This document shows, piece by piece, positions 53,982-61,175 of a stretch of 64,000 nucleotides of DNA (position 1 is its first letter; each line of letters begins with the position of its first letter). The position numbers were made by a program, and so were the translations under genes. The DNA comes from Actinomyces wuliandei (lineage in GTDB: Bacteria; Actinomycetota; Actinomycetes; Actinomycetales; Actinomycetaceae). The notes below the pieces were generated by a model. It was not told where the DNA came from. It did not search any database and worked only from the letters and a program-made list of their open reading frames with translations. The stretch spans positions 124,001-188,000 of the forward strand of contig NZ_CP025227.1 of assembly GCF_004010955.1 (NCBI RefSeq). Direction: 5' to 3'.

Positions 53982-55717
53982 GGAGCAGGAGTCCGGAGGG
54001 GCACAGGCCGGAAGCGGAAAACAGGGGCTCGTGGGCGGCCCGTCGGTGTGGTCTGCTCCACCTGCCGTGGCGGCTGCTGGTTGTCGCTGCTGTCGGGGTC
54101 TGGCTGGCTGCGCTGGCCGCAGCAGGGCCGACGGCTGCGGCCCCCGTTGAGCCCGACGACCCCGCACAGGAGGAGACCCAGCAGGCTCAGGAGGAGCCCT
54201 TGCCCCAGGAGGAGGCCACCGACTCGCAGGCGGAGGAGACGCCCTCCCCTGAGCCTGAGCCGGCACAGGAGCCTGACGAGGCTGAGCCGACGCACGAGCC
54301 GACGCAGGAGACTGATGCGGTCGAGCCGCAGGAGGAGCCGGCCCCTGTGGCGCCCGCGCCGGTGCAGACCGCACCGCCTGCGGTGAACCAGGAGCTCTCC
54401 GGCTGCGGCGAGCTCACGGAGGAGGGGGCTCAGGACCAGGAGGAGCAGGCGTCCCTCGTCGAGGACACCCCTGCGGTCTTCTCCCAGGTCGGCGTGGAGA
54501 CGGCCTGGGAGGTCTCCCGGGGCACGGACGTGGTGGTAGCGGTCGTCAGCTCCGGCGTGGACGCTTCCAACCCGCACCTGGAGGGTGCTGTCGTCCCGGG
54601 GGCGGACCTGATGAGTGGAGGGGACGGGACGGTGGACGAGGACGGCCAGGGGACTGCTGTCGCCGGCCTGATCGCCTCCAGGCCGGTGGAGGGCTCCGGG
54701 CTGGTGGGCGTCGCCCGGGAGTCGGTCATCATGCCTGTCCGGGTCTTCTCCGGCACCTCGGAGGCTGTCGTGGAGGAGGGCCGGGGGCCGCAGGCCTGGA
54801 GGACGGCCCAGGGCATCAGGTGGGCGGCTGACAACGGCGCCCAGGTTGTCGTGGTGCCTCAGGCGCTGGAGGACGACGCCCCCGAGCTGGCCGAGGCCGT
54901 CACCTACGCCGCGCAGACAGGGGCGCTGGTCGTAGCCAGCGGGGGTAACTCGGAGCAGGACCAGCAGCAGGACCAGCAGGGCTCTGGCCAGGACGGTGCG
55001 CAGGGCTCGTCCGCGACGCCCACCCCTGCGGGGACCGGGGGAGCCTCCCCGGGGGCTGGGGATGGTGGCCAGGACACTGATCAGGACGGTGACGCGGCGG
55101 AGGAGCTGCGCTACCCCGCAGCCTACGAGGAGGCGCTGGGGGTGACGGCGCTGGACGCCAGCGCTGCGGTGTCTGACGCCGTGGTCCACGGGTCCCACAT
55201 TGACCTGGCGGTGCCCGCGCAGTCCGTGCTGACAACCTTCCTGGGCCAGGGTGACTGCGTGGCTGCTGGCAACGCCCCGTCCGCCTCCTTTGCCACCGGC
55301 TACGCCGCAGGTGCTGCGGCGCTCGTAGCGGCCGCCTACCCGCAGGAGGACCCCGCCGAGTGGGGGTACCGGCTGACGGTGACCGCCTTGCGCGCCACCC
55401 CGGAGCAGGCCTCCCCGACCGTGGGCTGGGGTGTGATCGCGCCCTATGCCGCGCTGGACTTTGTCAACGACGGCACGGCCCTGGGGCCGGACAACCCGCG
55501 TGGTGCCAGGCAGGCTGCGACCCCGGCGCCGGCCTGGGCCACTCCGCCGGTGACCGACCCCGGTCCGGCCCGCAGGGCGCGCCTGGCCCACAGGGCGGGG
55601 ACGGCCGGGGCCGTGGTGCTGGCGCTGGGCCTGGTGGGCTCCCGCATCCGGTCCAGGAGCACCTCTGGGAGCACGTCCGTCCTGGGTGGTGGGGGCGGCA
55701 GCGCCCCGAGGTTGTGA
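53978..55717 (+). CDS. mycP: Mycosin-like subtilase (MycP) with degenerate active site
   Basis: 579 aa from GTG 53978, overlapping the eccB stop. N-terminal helix/signal (LLVVAAVGVWLAALAAAG), a long acidic Glu/Pro/Gln-rich segment (about residues 50-140), an S8 fold, and a C-terminal membrane helix (AGAVVLALGLVGSRI). The catalytic residues are changed: the Asp position in AVVSSGVD is Ser191, the His position in DGQGTAVAGLIAS is Gln224, while Ser437 is kept in SASFATGYAAGAAALV. A Gln/Asp/Gly-rich insert sits at about residues 320-370. Proteolysis is therefore unlikely; a structural role in the ESX complex is expected, as known for mycosins even when active-site mutants are tested. Confidence 0.88.
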   Translation: MRSRSPEGHRPEAENRGSWAARRCGLLHLPWRLLVVAAVGVWLAALAAAGPTAAAPVEPDDPAQEETQQAQEEPLPQEEATDSQAEETPSPEPEPAQEPDEAEPTHEPTQETDAVEPQEEPAPVAPAPVQTAPPAVNQELSGCGELTEEGAQDQEEQASLVEDTPAVFSQVGVETAWEVSRGTDVVVAVVSSGVDASNPHLEGAVVPGADLMSGGDGTVDEDGQGTAVAGLIASRPVEGSGLVGVARESVIMPVRVFSGTSEAVVEEGRGPQAWRTAQGIRWAADNGAQVVVVPQALEDDAPELAEAVTYAAQTGALVVASGGNSEQDQQQDQQGSGQDGAQGSSATPTPAGTGGASPGAGDGGQDTDQDGDAAEELRYPAAYEEALGVTALDASAAVSDAVVHGSHIDLAVPAQSVLTTFLGQGDCVAAGNAPSASFATGYAAGAAALVAAAYPQEDPAEWGYRLTVTALRATPEQASPTVGWGVIAPYAALDFVNDGTALGPDNPRGARQAATPAPAWATPPVTDPGPARRARLAHRAGTAGAVVLALGLVGSRIRSRSTSGSTSVLGGGGGSAPRL

Positions 55718-55897
55718 GGGCGGGGCCGGTCACGTAGAGGCACCCTTAGTGAGTCTAGTCACAACTGCGACGAAGAGGGGTCGAGGCTGCGTATTTAACG
55801 TAGGGTTATCTGCGTGTGACCGCCGGGGGCTCCTGGCGGACTGCTTCTCGTGTCCGTGTTCTCAACGTTCCCAACGTTCTCGATGCTGTGGAGGCCT

Positions 55898-56248
55898 GTG
55901 GTGGCAGGAGCGGATATTCATATTGTCGCAGGCGACCTGGAGGCGCTGGCTGTGTCTCTGGAGGGTGTGCGTGGCAGGATCGCTGCCCTGGACGTGTCCG
56001 CTCCCCTGGAGCCGGTGGGTGCAGCCATGCCCGGTTCGCTGAGCTCAGGAAGAGCCGGGAGCGCGGTGAGCCGCCTGGAGAGCCAGGGCCGGGTGGTGGG
56101 AGGCCGCTACGGGGCCGTGGGTGAGGGCACCCGGGCCCTGGTGTCCGCTCACCAGGCCAACGACGAGTCCGTGGCGCAGGGCGCGGAGTCGGCGGGGGCC
56201 TCGGCTGCTTCGGTGGGCCAGTGGGCGCGTTCCAGGGGACTGATGTGA
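55898..56248 (+). CDS. Small helical ESX-type partner of the downstream effector
   Basis: 116 aa from GTG 55898 with GGAGG just upstream (ATG 55883 or 55850 are longer alternatives). Sequence AGADIHIVAGDLEALAVSLEGVRGRIAALD, then a polar helix pair ending VGQWARSRGLM, gives the WXG100-like size and helical pattern without an obvious WxG. It lies 1 bp before the effector gene (stop TGA then ATG), the usual position of the small co-secreted partner or targeting chaperone of ESX effectors. Confidence 0.65.
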   Translation: MVAGADIHIVAGDLEALAVSLEGVRGRIAALDVSAPLEPVGAAMPGSLSSGRAGSAVSRLESQGRVVGGRYGAVGEGTRALVSAHQANDESVAQGAESAGASAASVGQWARSRGLM

Positions 56249-56249
56249 C

Positions 56250-57590
56250 ATGGTGGCGTGGAGTGACGTCTGTGCGTGGCGGCCTGACCCTCTGGCGGAG
56301 GCCGGTGACGGGCTGAGGAGCCTGCAGGTGTCGTTGAGGGGCCTGGCGGATGATGCGCGGGTGGCGGGCTCGCGGGTGGTCTCGCTGGGTGCTGGTGTGG
56401 AGGCGGCGCGTGCGGCGCTGCACCGGTGCACTGCCTCCCATGAGGAGCTGGTGGAGGAGGTGGGTGTGCTGGCGCGTGCCACGGCTGAGGCGTGTGAGGG
56501 TGTGGTGGAGGTGCGGCGCAGGGTGCTGGAGTGCCAGGACTTTGCTGAGGCGCGGCCCTACCTGGCGCTGGGTGGTGACGGGTCGGTGTCGCTGGACGCC
56601 CTGGCTGCCGGGGGTGGTCTGGGTGCCGCTGCTGCGGTGGGTTCTGGTGGGCTGGGGGTGGCTGAGGTCGCCCGGGCCCAGGAGGACGCGGCCGAGCTGG
56701 AGGCGATGGTGGCGCGTACCCTGGCCCTGGCCACCGAGGTCGATCAAGACTACGCCACCGCCCTGGCCGCTGCCGGAGGCGACCCGAACCGGGACGTGGA
56801 CAGCTCCCGGGCGGGCCGTCAGTGGACTGATCCCCGGGAGGCGGAGGACAGCCGCAGGAACAGTGGTGGTGGTCACGGTGACCCGGGGACGCAGGGCAGC
56901 GACGAGCTGGGTGAGCCGGTTCCCGGTGAGGAGGCGGACATGCCCGGGGTGGACCCCTGGGTCTACCCCGGGGACACCGAGGATGAGGGGTCCGGGGTCT
57001 ACGGGAGCCGGCCGGCGGGTCCGTGGGACCTGCTCATTCACGAGTCGGCTACGGTGTCCGCAAGGGCCATGGCGTCGCGGTGGCCGGACGCCTCCAGGAA
57101 CCTGCAGCACTTCCTGGGCAACAGCGGGGACCCCCTGGAGCTCGACGCTGACCGTATGCTGGAGGATGTTGACGGCCTGTCCATAGATACGCAAGCGGCT
57201 GCTGATAGAATGGTTGGCAAGGCGCTCGCAGACGCGCGGGCTAGCGGGGTGGAGGGGCCGGTGACCTACCCCTTCACCACCAAGTGGGAGGATTACTATA
57301 TCTACCCCGAGGAGGACCAGAACTGGTTCTACGCCACGGGTGGGTGCAACTACGCCACGGAAGGTACGGTCACGGTCTATCCACCCACGCAGGACAACCC
57401 GGAGTGGACCTACTCCTACGACTACCGTGTCCACGTGGCGGACCGCTACAACTGGGACGGGGAGAAGTCGACTCAGATCGGTCCTGTGGAGGTCAGTGAC
57501 GAGATGCTCCAGGAACTGCACCAGGCGGGGATTGCCCAGGAGTATGACATGTCCGGTGAGTCGTCGGTGGTGAGCGGGGACGGGCCGTGA
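56250..57590 (+). CDS. ESX effector with unassigned C-terminal (toxin-like) domain
   Basis: 446 aa. N-terminal ~175 residues are helical, beginning WSDVCAWRPDPLAEAGDGLRSL, as in actinobacterial ESX substrates. A Gly/Asp/Glu-rich linker (about 180-265) leads to a C-terminal domain (about 265-446) with HESATVSARAMAS, YPFTTKWEDYYIYPEEDQNW, FYATGGCNYATEGTVTVYPP, VADRYNWDGEKSTQIGPV and LHQAGIAQEYDMSGESS. I cannot name the domain. Modular N-domain/linker/C-domain form, position behind mycP, overlap (GTG in the stop) with a putative immunity gene and repeated orphan C-tails downstream all point to a polymorphic-toxin effector. Activity unknown. Confidence 0.78.
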   Translation: MVAWSDVCAWRPDPLAEAGDGLRSLQVSLRGLADDARVAGSRVVSLGAGVEAARAALHRCTASHEELVEEVGVLARATAEACEGVVEVRRRVLECQDFAEARPYLALGGDGSVSLDALAAGGGLGAAAAVGSGGLGVAEVARAQEDAAELEAMVARTLALATEVDQDYATALAAAGGDPNRDVDSSRAGRQWTDPREAEDSRRNSGGGHGDPGTQGSDELGEPVPGEEADMPGVDPWVYPGDTEDEGSGVYGSRPAGPWDLLIHESATVSARAMASRWPDASRNLQHFLGNSGDPLELDADRMLEDVDGLSIDTQAAADRMVGKALADARASGVEGPVTYPFTTKWEDYYIYPEEDQNWFYATGGCNYATEGTVTVYPPTQDNPEWTYSYDYRVHVADRYNWDGEKSTQIGPVEVSDEMLQELHQAGIAQEYDMSGESSVVSGDGP

Positions 57591-58132
57591 GTGGTGGGAG
57601 GGGGCTGGTTCGTGAGGTGGTGGCGGCGGTTGCTGCCTTGGTGGTGTGCGTGGTGGTGCTCCTGGGGGTCTATGTTGCGGGGCACCTGCTCCTGGGTGGT
57701 GCCCGGGCTGAGAGGGCTGAGGCGTCGGCCAGTGCTGCGGGTGTGCAGGTGGGGGCCCCGTACCCGGCGGACGTGGAGCACCTGGAGGAGGTCCTGTCCA
57801 TTGAGCCGGGGTATGTGCTGCCTGAGGGGGCGCAGGTGGTCTCGGTGGAGCCCGCTGTCAACTTTGCAGAGAAAATCCCGGGTGGGTGGGGCTACGTCAT
57901 CGCCTTCACCGCCAGCGAGCAGGCCATCCTCGACTACGCCGAGACGCGTGCCGGGGCCGTTGAGAGTACTGTCGAGAAAGGCTTGGAGGCGGCGCAGAGT
58001 ATGGACGGTGTGGAGGACGTGGACCTGCGGGACGTGTCGAACCCGATGCGTACCCGCTTTGACCGTGCTGTCCTCGTTCTGGAGCGTCCGCTGGGGCGTG
58101 GGTGGCTGGTCATCCGTCGGGGTGGGATGTGA
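57587..58132 (+). CDS. Membrane-anchored putative immunity protein, copy 1
   Basis: 181 aa from GTG 57587, which overlaps the effector stop. One N-terminal membrane helix (VAAVAALVVCVVVLLGVYVAGHLLL, about residues 9-33), then an extracytoplasmic domain: VGAPYPADVEHLEEVLSIEPGYVLPEGAQVVS, GGWGYVIAFTASEQAILDYAET, and the conserved end LVLERPLGRGWLVIRRGGM. Three further paralogues follow. Immunity to the adjacent effector is inferred from overlap, topology and multiplication; no family recognised. Its middle is type A and its C-part type X (see findings). Confidence 0.72.
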   Translation: MSGGRGLVREVVAAVAALVVCVVVLLGVYVAGHLLLGGARAERAEASASAAGVQVGAPYPADVEHLEEVLSIEPGYVLPEGAQVVSVEPAVNFAEKIPGGWGYVIAFTASEQAILDYAETRAGAVESTVEKGLEAAQSMDGVEDVDLRDVSNPMRTRFDRAVLVLERPLGRGWLVIRRGGM

Positions 58133-58176
58133 CGCCTTGTGGGGGCTGGGTACGCGCTCCTGCCGGGGTGTGTGGG

Positions 58177-58245
58177 CTGCACCAGGCTGGGATTGCCCAG
58201 GAGTATGACCTGGTGGGGCAGTCGTCGGTGAGGAGTGGGCCGTGA
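58177..58245 (+). pseudogene. Orphan effector C-terminal tail 1
   Basis: 23 codons, LHQAGIAQEYDLVGQSSV plus RSGP and stop, matching the end of the intact effector (LHQAGIAQEYDMSGESSV plus VSGDGP). No start or upstream effector sequence remains. Its stop overlaps the GTG of immunity copy 2, exactly as the intact effector overlaps copy 1. Confidence 0.85.
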
Positions 58246-58799
58246 GTGTTGGGAGGGGGTTGGTTCGTGAGGTGGTGGCGGCGGTTGCTGCCTTGGTGGT
58301 GTGCGTGGTGGTGCTCCTGGGGGTCTATGTTGCGGGGCACCTGCTCCTGGGTGGTGCCCGGGCTGAGAGGGCTGAGGCGTCGGCCAGTGCTGCGGGTGTG
58401 CAGGTGGGTGCGCCGTACCCGGCGGACACCGACCACCTGGAGGAGGTCCTGGCTGTGGCTGAGGTGGGTGGGCTGCCTGAGGGGGCGCAGGTGGTCTCGG
58501 TGGAGCCTGCTGTCAACTTTGCGGATGACATCCCGGGTGGGTGGGGGTATGTCATCGCCTTCACCGCCGGGGAGCAGGCCATCCGTGACTACGTGGACAC
58601 CGAGACGGGCCTGTCGGGCGACATTATCGAGAACCACCCGGTGGTGGACTGGACGCCGGGGCCTGCGGAGCTGGCTGACCTCGACCTCGCTAGTATCTCC
58701 CGGCCCTGGCGGACAGGGGTGGGTGGGACGACCACCTGGCTGGTTCTGGAGCGTCCGCTGGGGCGCGGGTGGCTGGTCACCTGTGGAGGTGGGATGTGA
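58242..58799 (+). CDS. Membrane-anchored putative immunity protein, copy 2
   Basis: 185 aa from GTG 58242. The first ~60 residues (membrane helix and linker) are identical or nearly so to copies 1 and 3, even at DNA level. Middle segment is type B (ADTDHLEEVLAVAEVGGLPEG) and C-part type Y (RDYVDTETG, ELADLDLASISRPWRTG), ending LVLERPLGRGWLVTCGGGM. Same topology as copy 1. It follows effector tail 1 and starts a 667-bp repeat unit. Confidence 0.72.
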   Translation: MSVGRGLVREVVAAVAALVVCVVVLLGVYVAGHLLLGGARAERAEASASAAGVQVGAPYPADTDHLEEVLAVAEVGGLPEGAQVVSVEPAVNFADDIPGGWGYVIAFTAGEQAIRDYVDTETGLSGDIIENHPVVDWTPGPAELADLDLASISRPWRTGVGGTTTWLVLERPLGRGWLVTCGGGM

Positions 58800-58864
58800 C
58801 GCTTTGTGGTGGTCGGGTTGCGCGTCCCCTGGTCAGTTGTCCGGTGCGTCTGGTTTCGGTAGTC

Positions 58865-58912
58865 CAGGAGTATGACATGTCTGGTGAGTCGTCGGTGAGG
58901 AGTGGGCCGTGA
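58865..58912 (+). pseudogene. Orphan effector C-terminal tail 2
   Basis: 16 codons, QEYDMSGESSVRSGP and stop. This tail keeps the DMSGESS version of the intact effector, unlike tails 1 and 3 (DLVGQSS). Its stop overlaps the GTG of immunity copy 3. Confidence 0.82.
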
Positions 58913-59454
58913 GTGGTGGGAGGGGGTTGGTTCGTGAGGTGGTGGTGGCGGTTGCTGCCTTGGTGGTGTGCGTGGTGGTGCTCCTGGGGGTCTATGTTGC
59001 GGGGCACCTGCTCCTGGGTGGTGCCCGGGCTGAGAGGGCTGAGGCGTCGGCCAGTGCTGCGGGTGTGCAGGTGGGTGCCCCGTACCCGGCGGACACCGAC
59101 CACCTGGAGGAGGTCCTGGCTGTGGCTGAGGTGGGTGGGCTGCCTGAGGGGGCGCGGGTGGTCTCGGTGGAGCCCGCTGTCAACTTTGCAGAGGACTTCC
59201 CGGGTGGGTGGGGGTACGTCATCGCCTTCACCGCCAGCGAGCAGGCCATCCTCGACTACGCCGAGACTTGTGTTGGAGTGTCCAGTAATCGTATTGAGGA
59301 ACGTCGGGAGGTGACGCAGTACACGGACGGTGTGGAGGACGTGGACCTGCGGGACGTGTCGAGCCCGACGAGCGTTTCTCTTAACTATGCCACGCTGGTT
59401 CTGGAGCGTCCGCTGGGGCGTGGGTGGCTGGTCATCCGTCGGGGTGGGATGTGA
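58909..59454 (+). CDS. Membrane-anchored putative immunity protein, copy 3
   Basis: 181 aa from GTG 58909. Membrane helix as in copies 1-2 (one Ala-to-Val change), middle type B (ADTDHLEEVLAVAEVGGLPEG), C-part type X (ILDYAET, DGVEDVDLRDVSSP), end LVLERPLGRGWLVIRRGGM. The DNA following its stop is almost identical to that following copy 1, down to effector tail 3, so the repeat unit includes gene and tail. Confidence 0.72.
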   Translation: MSGGRGLVREVVVAVAALVVCVVVLLGVYVAGHLLLGGARAERAEASASAAGVQVGAPYPADTDHLEEVLAVAEVGGLPEGARVVSVEPAVNFAEDFPGGWGYVIAFTASEQAILDYAETCVGVSSNRIEERREVTQYTDGVEDVDLRDVSSPTSVSLNYATLVLERPLGRGWLVIRRGGM

Positions 59455-59498
59455 CGCCTTGTGGGGGCTGGGTACGCGCTCCTGCCGGGGTGTGTGGG

Positions 59499-59573
59499 CT
59501 GCACCAGGCTGGGATTGCCCAGGAGTATGACCTGGTGGGGCAGTCGTCGGTGATGAGTGGGAGTGGGTCGTGA
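59499..59573 (+). pseudogene. Orphan effector C-terminal tail 3
   Basis: 25 codons, LHQAGIAQEYDLVGQSSV plus MSGSGS and stop, nearly the same as tail 1 with a different extreme end. Ends 13 bp before immunity copy 4. Confidence 0.85.
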
Positions 59574-59586
59574 GGGGGGTGGTTGT

Positions 59587-60135
59587 GTGAGTCGGGGGGC
59601 TGTGGTGCGTCATGTGCTGGTGGCGGTGTGCCTGGTGGTGTGCGCGGTCCTGTGTATGGTGGCCTACCAGCTTCGTGTGGGTGCTGAGTTCCGGAGGGCC
59701 GCTGCTGAGGCCTCGGCGTCGGCCAGTGCTGCGGGTGTGCAGGTGGGGGCGCCGTACCCGGCGGACGTGGAGCACCTGGAGGAGGTCCTGTCCATTGAGC
59801 CGGGGTATGTGCTGCCTGAGGGTGCGCGGGTGGTCTCGGTGGGGCCTGCGGTGCGGTTCGAGGAGGGCTTCCCGGGCGGGTGGGGGTATGTCATCGCCTT
59901 CACCGCTGAGGAGCAGGCTATCCGTGACTACGTGGACGCCGAGACGGCGCGCTTCGGTGCCAATATCGAGGACTACCCGGTGGTCGACTCATCGCCGATG
60001 CACGTGGAGCTGGCGGACCTGGACCTGGACAGTATCTCCCGGCCCTGGCGGACGGGGCTGTCCGGGGGAGGCAGTCTGGTTCTGGAGCGTCCGCTGGGTC
60101 GTGGGTGGCTGGTCATCCACAAGGGCGGGCGGTGA
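59587..60135 (+). CDS. Membrane-anchored putative immunity protein, copy 4
   Basis: 182 aa from GTG 59587 (GAGGGGGG upstream; GTG 59557 would add 10 residues). The membrane helix differs from the other copies (VVRHVLVAVCLVVCAVLCMVAYQL), but from SASAAGVQVGAPYPAD on it aligns closely. Middle type A (ADVEHLEEVLSIEPGYVLPEG), C-part type Y (RDYVDAETA, ELADLDLDSISRPWRTG), end LVLERPLGRGWLVIHKGGR. The most diverged N-terminus suggests it is an older member of the array. Confidence 0.7.
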   Translation: MSRGAVVRHVLVAVCLVVCAVLCMVAYQLRVGAEFRRAAAEASASASAAGVQVGAPYPADVEHLEEVLSIEPGYVLPEGARVVSVGPAVRFEEGFPGGWGYVIAFTAEEQAIRDYVDAETARFGANIEDYPVVDSSPMHVELADLDLDSISRPWRTGLSGGGSLVLERPLGRGWLVIHKGGR

Positions 60136-60218
60136 GGGTCTTTGTCGGCTGGCTGGTGCTGTGCTACGGGACTGTCTGGGCGTGTCTGGTGCCGGTGGCT
60201 GGGGCGTGGCCTGGCAGG

Positions 60219-60248
60219 GGTGAGTCGTCGGTGATGAGTGGGTTGTGA
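60219..60248 (+). pseudogene. Orphan effector C-terminal tail 4
   Basis: Ten codons, GESSVMSGL and stop, matching the end of the effector. No immunity gene follows it, so it marks the end of the array. Confidence 0.6.
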
Positions 60249-60308
60249 TGGGGCGGTACGGGTAGTTCTGTGAGAAGAGTGTCCCAGGAATCGCCCCAGG
60301 GCGAACCC

Positions 60309-61166
60309 CTACGGCGTAGGCGCGGGGCTGTCCGGGTCCTGCTGGTGGCTGGTGGGTGTTTCTTCTGTCTGGTTGGGGGGCTGGGTGAGGGTTGCGATGC
60401 GTTGGGGGCCTTGGGGTGTGGCGAGCTCGTGGCGGTGGTGGGGGTGGGTGGAGTAGTGGTGGAGGACGTGGTGGAGGTGGGTGTGGCTCAGGGGGAGGCA
60501 GTACATGGGGAAGCGCAGGGTCAGGCCGGTGCTGGTGGTGACCAGGGCCTCGTTGTACATGATGACGCTGGTGAGCTCGGGGGCTAGCTCCCAGGGGATC
60601 CAGGTCTCGTGGCGTCCGCCGGGCCACAGCCACACGCCCTCGGGGATGAGGGACAGGGCGGGTCTGCCTCGTCGGGTCATGGGGGTCTTGGCCCAGTAGT
60701 AGGTGGCCATGCCGATGTGGACGGCGATCAGTGCCTGGGCGAGGCCGTTGCCGTTGTAGTAGGGGCCTTGTGGGGTGAGCAGGATCATGCCTGCGGCCAG
60801 GGCGACGCCTGCCAGCGCGCAGGCGGGTGGGACCTGCTCCCACATGAGCAGTCCCCAGTGGGTGGGGAAGACGGTGGCGCGGTGCGCGTGGTGCCAGTGC
60901 TGGTGGCAGGAGCGCCGTCGGCGCAGCAGCCACCACCGGCCCGTGGCCTGGGCGATGATGGCCGCCCCGCTGGTGGACAGGATGGCCACGGCGGGCAGCG
61001 CCCATGCGGACAGCATCATCAGCACCAGCGCAGTGAAGAGGGCCAGCGATATAACCAGCCACCCGATCTCCTTGGCAACTGTCGCGTCGGCCTGGTCGTA
61101 GGGCACGACCCGCTGCGACCGCCTTCCCCGACCCCGGCCACGCCCCGACAGCTCCTGCTGACTCAC
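60309..61166 (-). CDS. Membrane protein, possible partner of the helical effector
   Basis: 285 aa from ATG 61166; not recognised. Basic N-terminus (RGRGRGRRSQRVV), four hydrophobic helices between residues ~30 and 155 (GWLVISLALFTALVLMMLSAW; VAILSTSGAAIIAQA; ACALAGVALAAGMILL; LAQALIAVHIGMATYY), then a soluble part with WLWPGGRHETWIPWELAPELTSVIMYNEAL and a His-rich tail (HTHLHHVLHHYSTHPHHRHEL). It starts 9 bp after the effector-like gene at 61176, so it could be its immunity protein or an accessory. Inference from context only. Confidence 0.5.
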   Translation of the reverse strand: MSQQELSGRGRGRGRRSQRVVPYDQADATVAKEIGWLVISLALFTALVLMMLSAWALPAVAILSTSGAAIIAQATGRWWLLRRRRSCHQHWHHAHRATVFPTHWGLLMWEQVPPACALAGVALAAGMILLTPQGPYYNGNGLAQALIAVHIGMATYYWAKTPMTRRGRPALSLIPEGVWLWPGGRHETWIPWELAPELTSVIMYNEALVTTSTGLTLRFPMYCLPLSHTHLHHVLHHYSTHPHHRHELATPQGPQRIATLTQPPNQTEETPTSHQQDPDSPAPTP

Positions 61167-61175
61167 AACCGCCCC

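Noticed and set aside
60219..60248. Fifth immunity gene after effector tail 4
   Set aside because: The sequence after 60248 has no membrane helix or GVQVGAPYPAD segment; the minus-strand membrane protein gene starts the next cassette.
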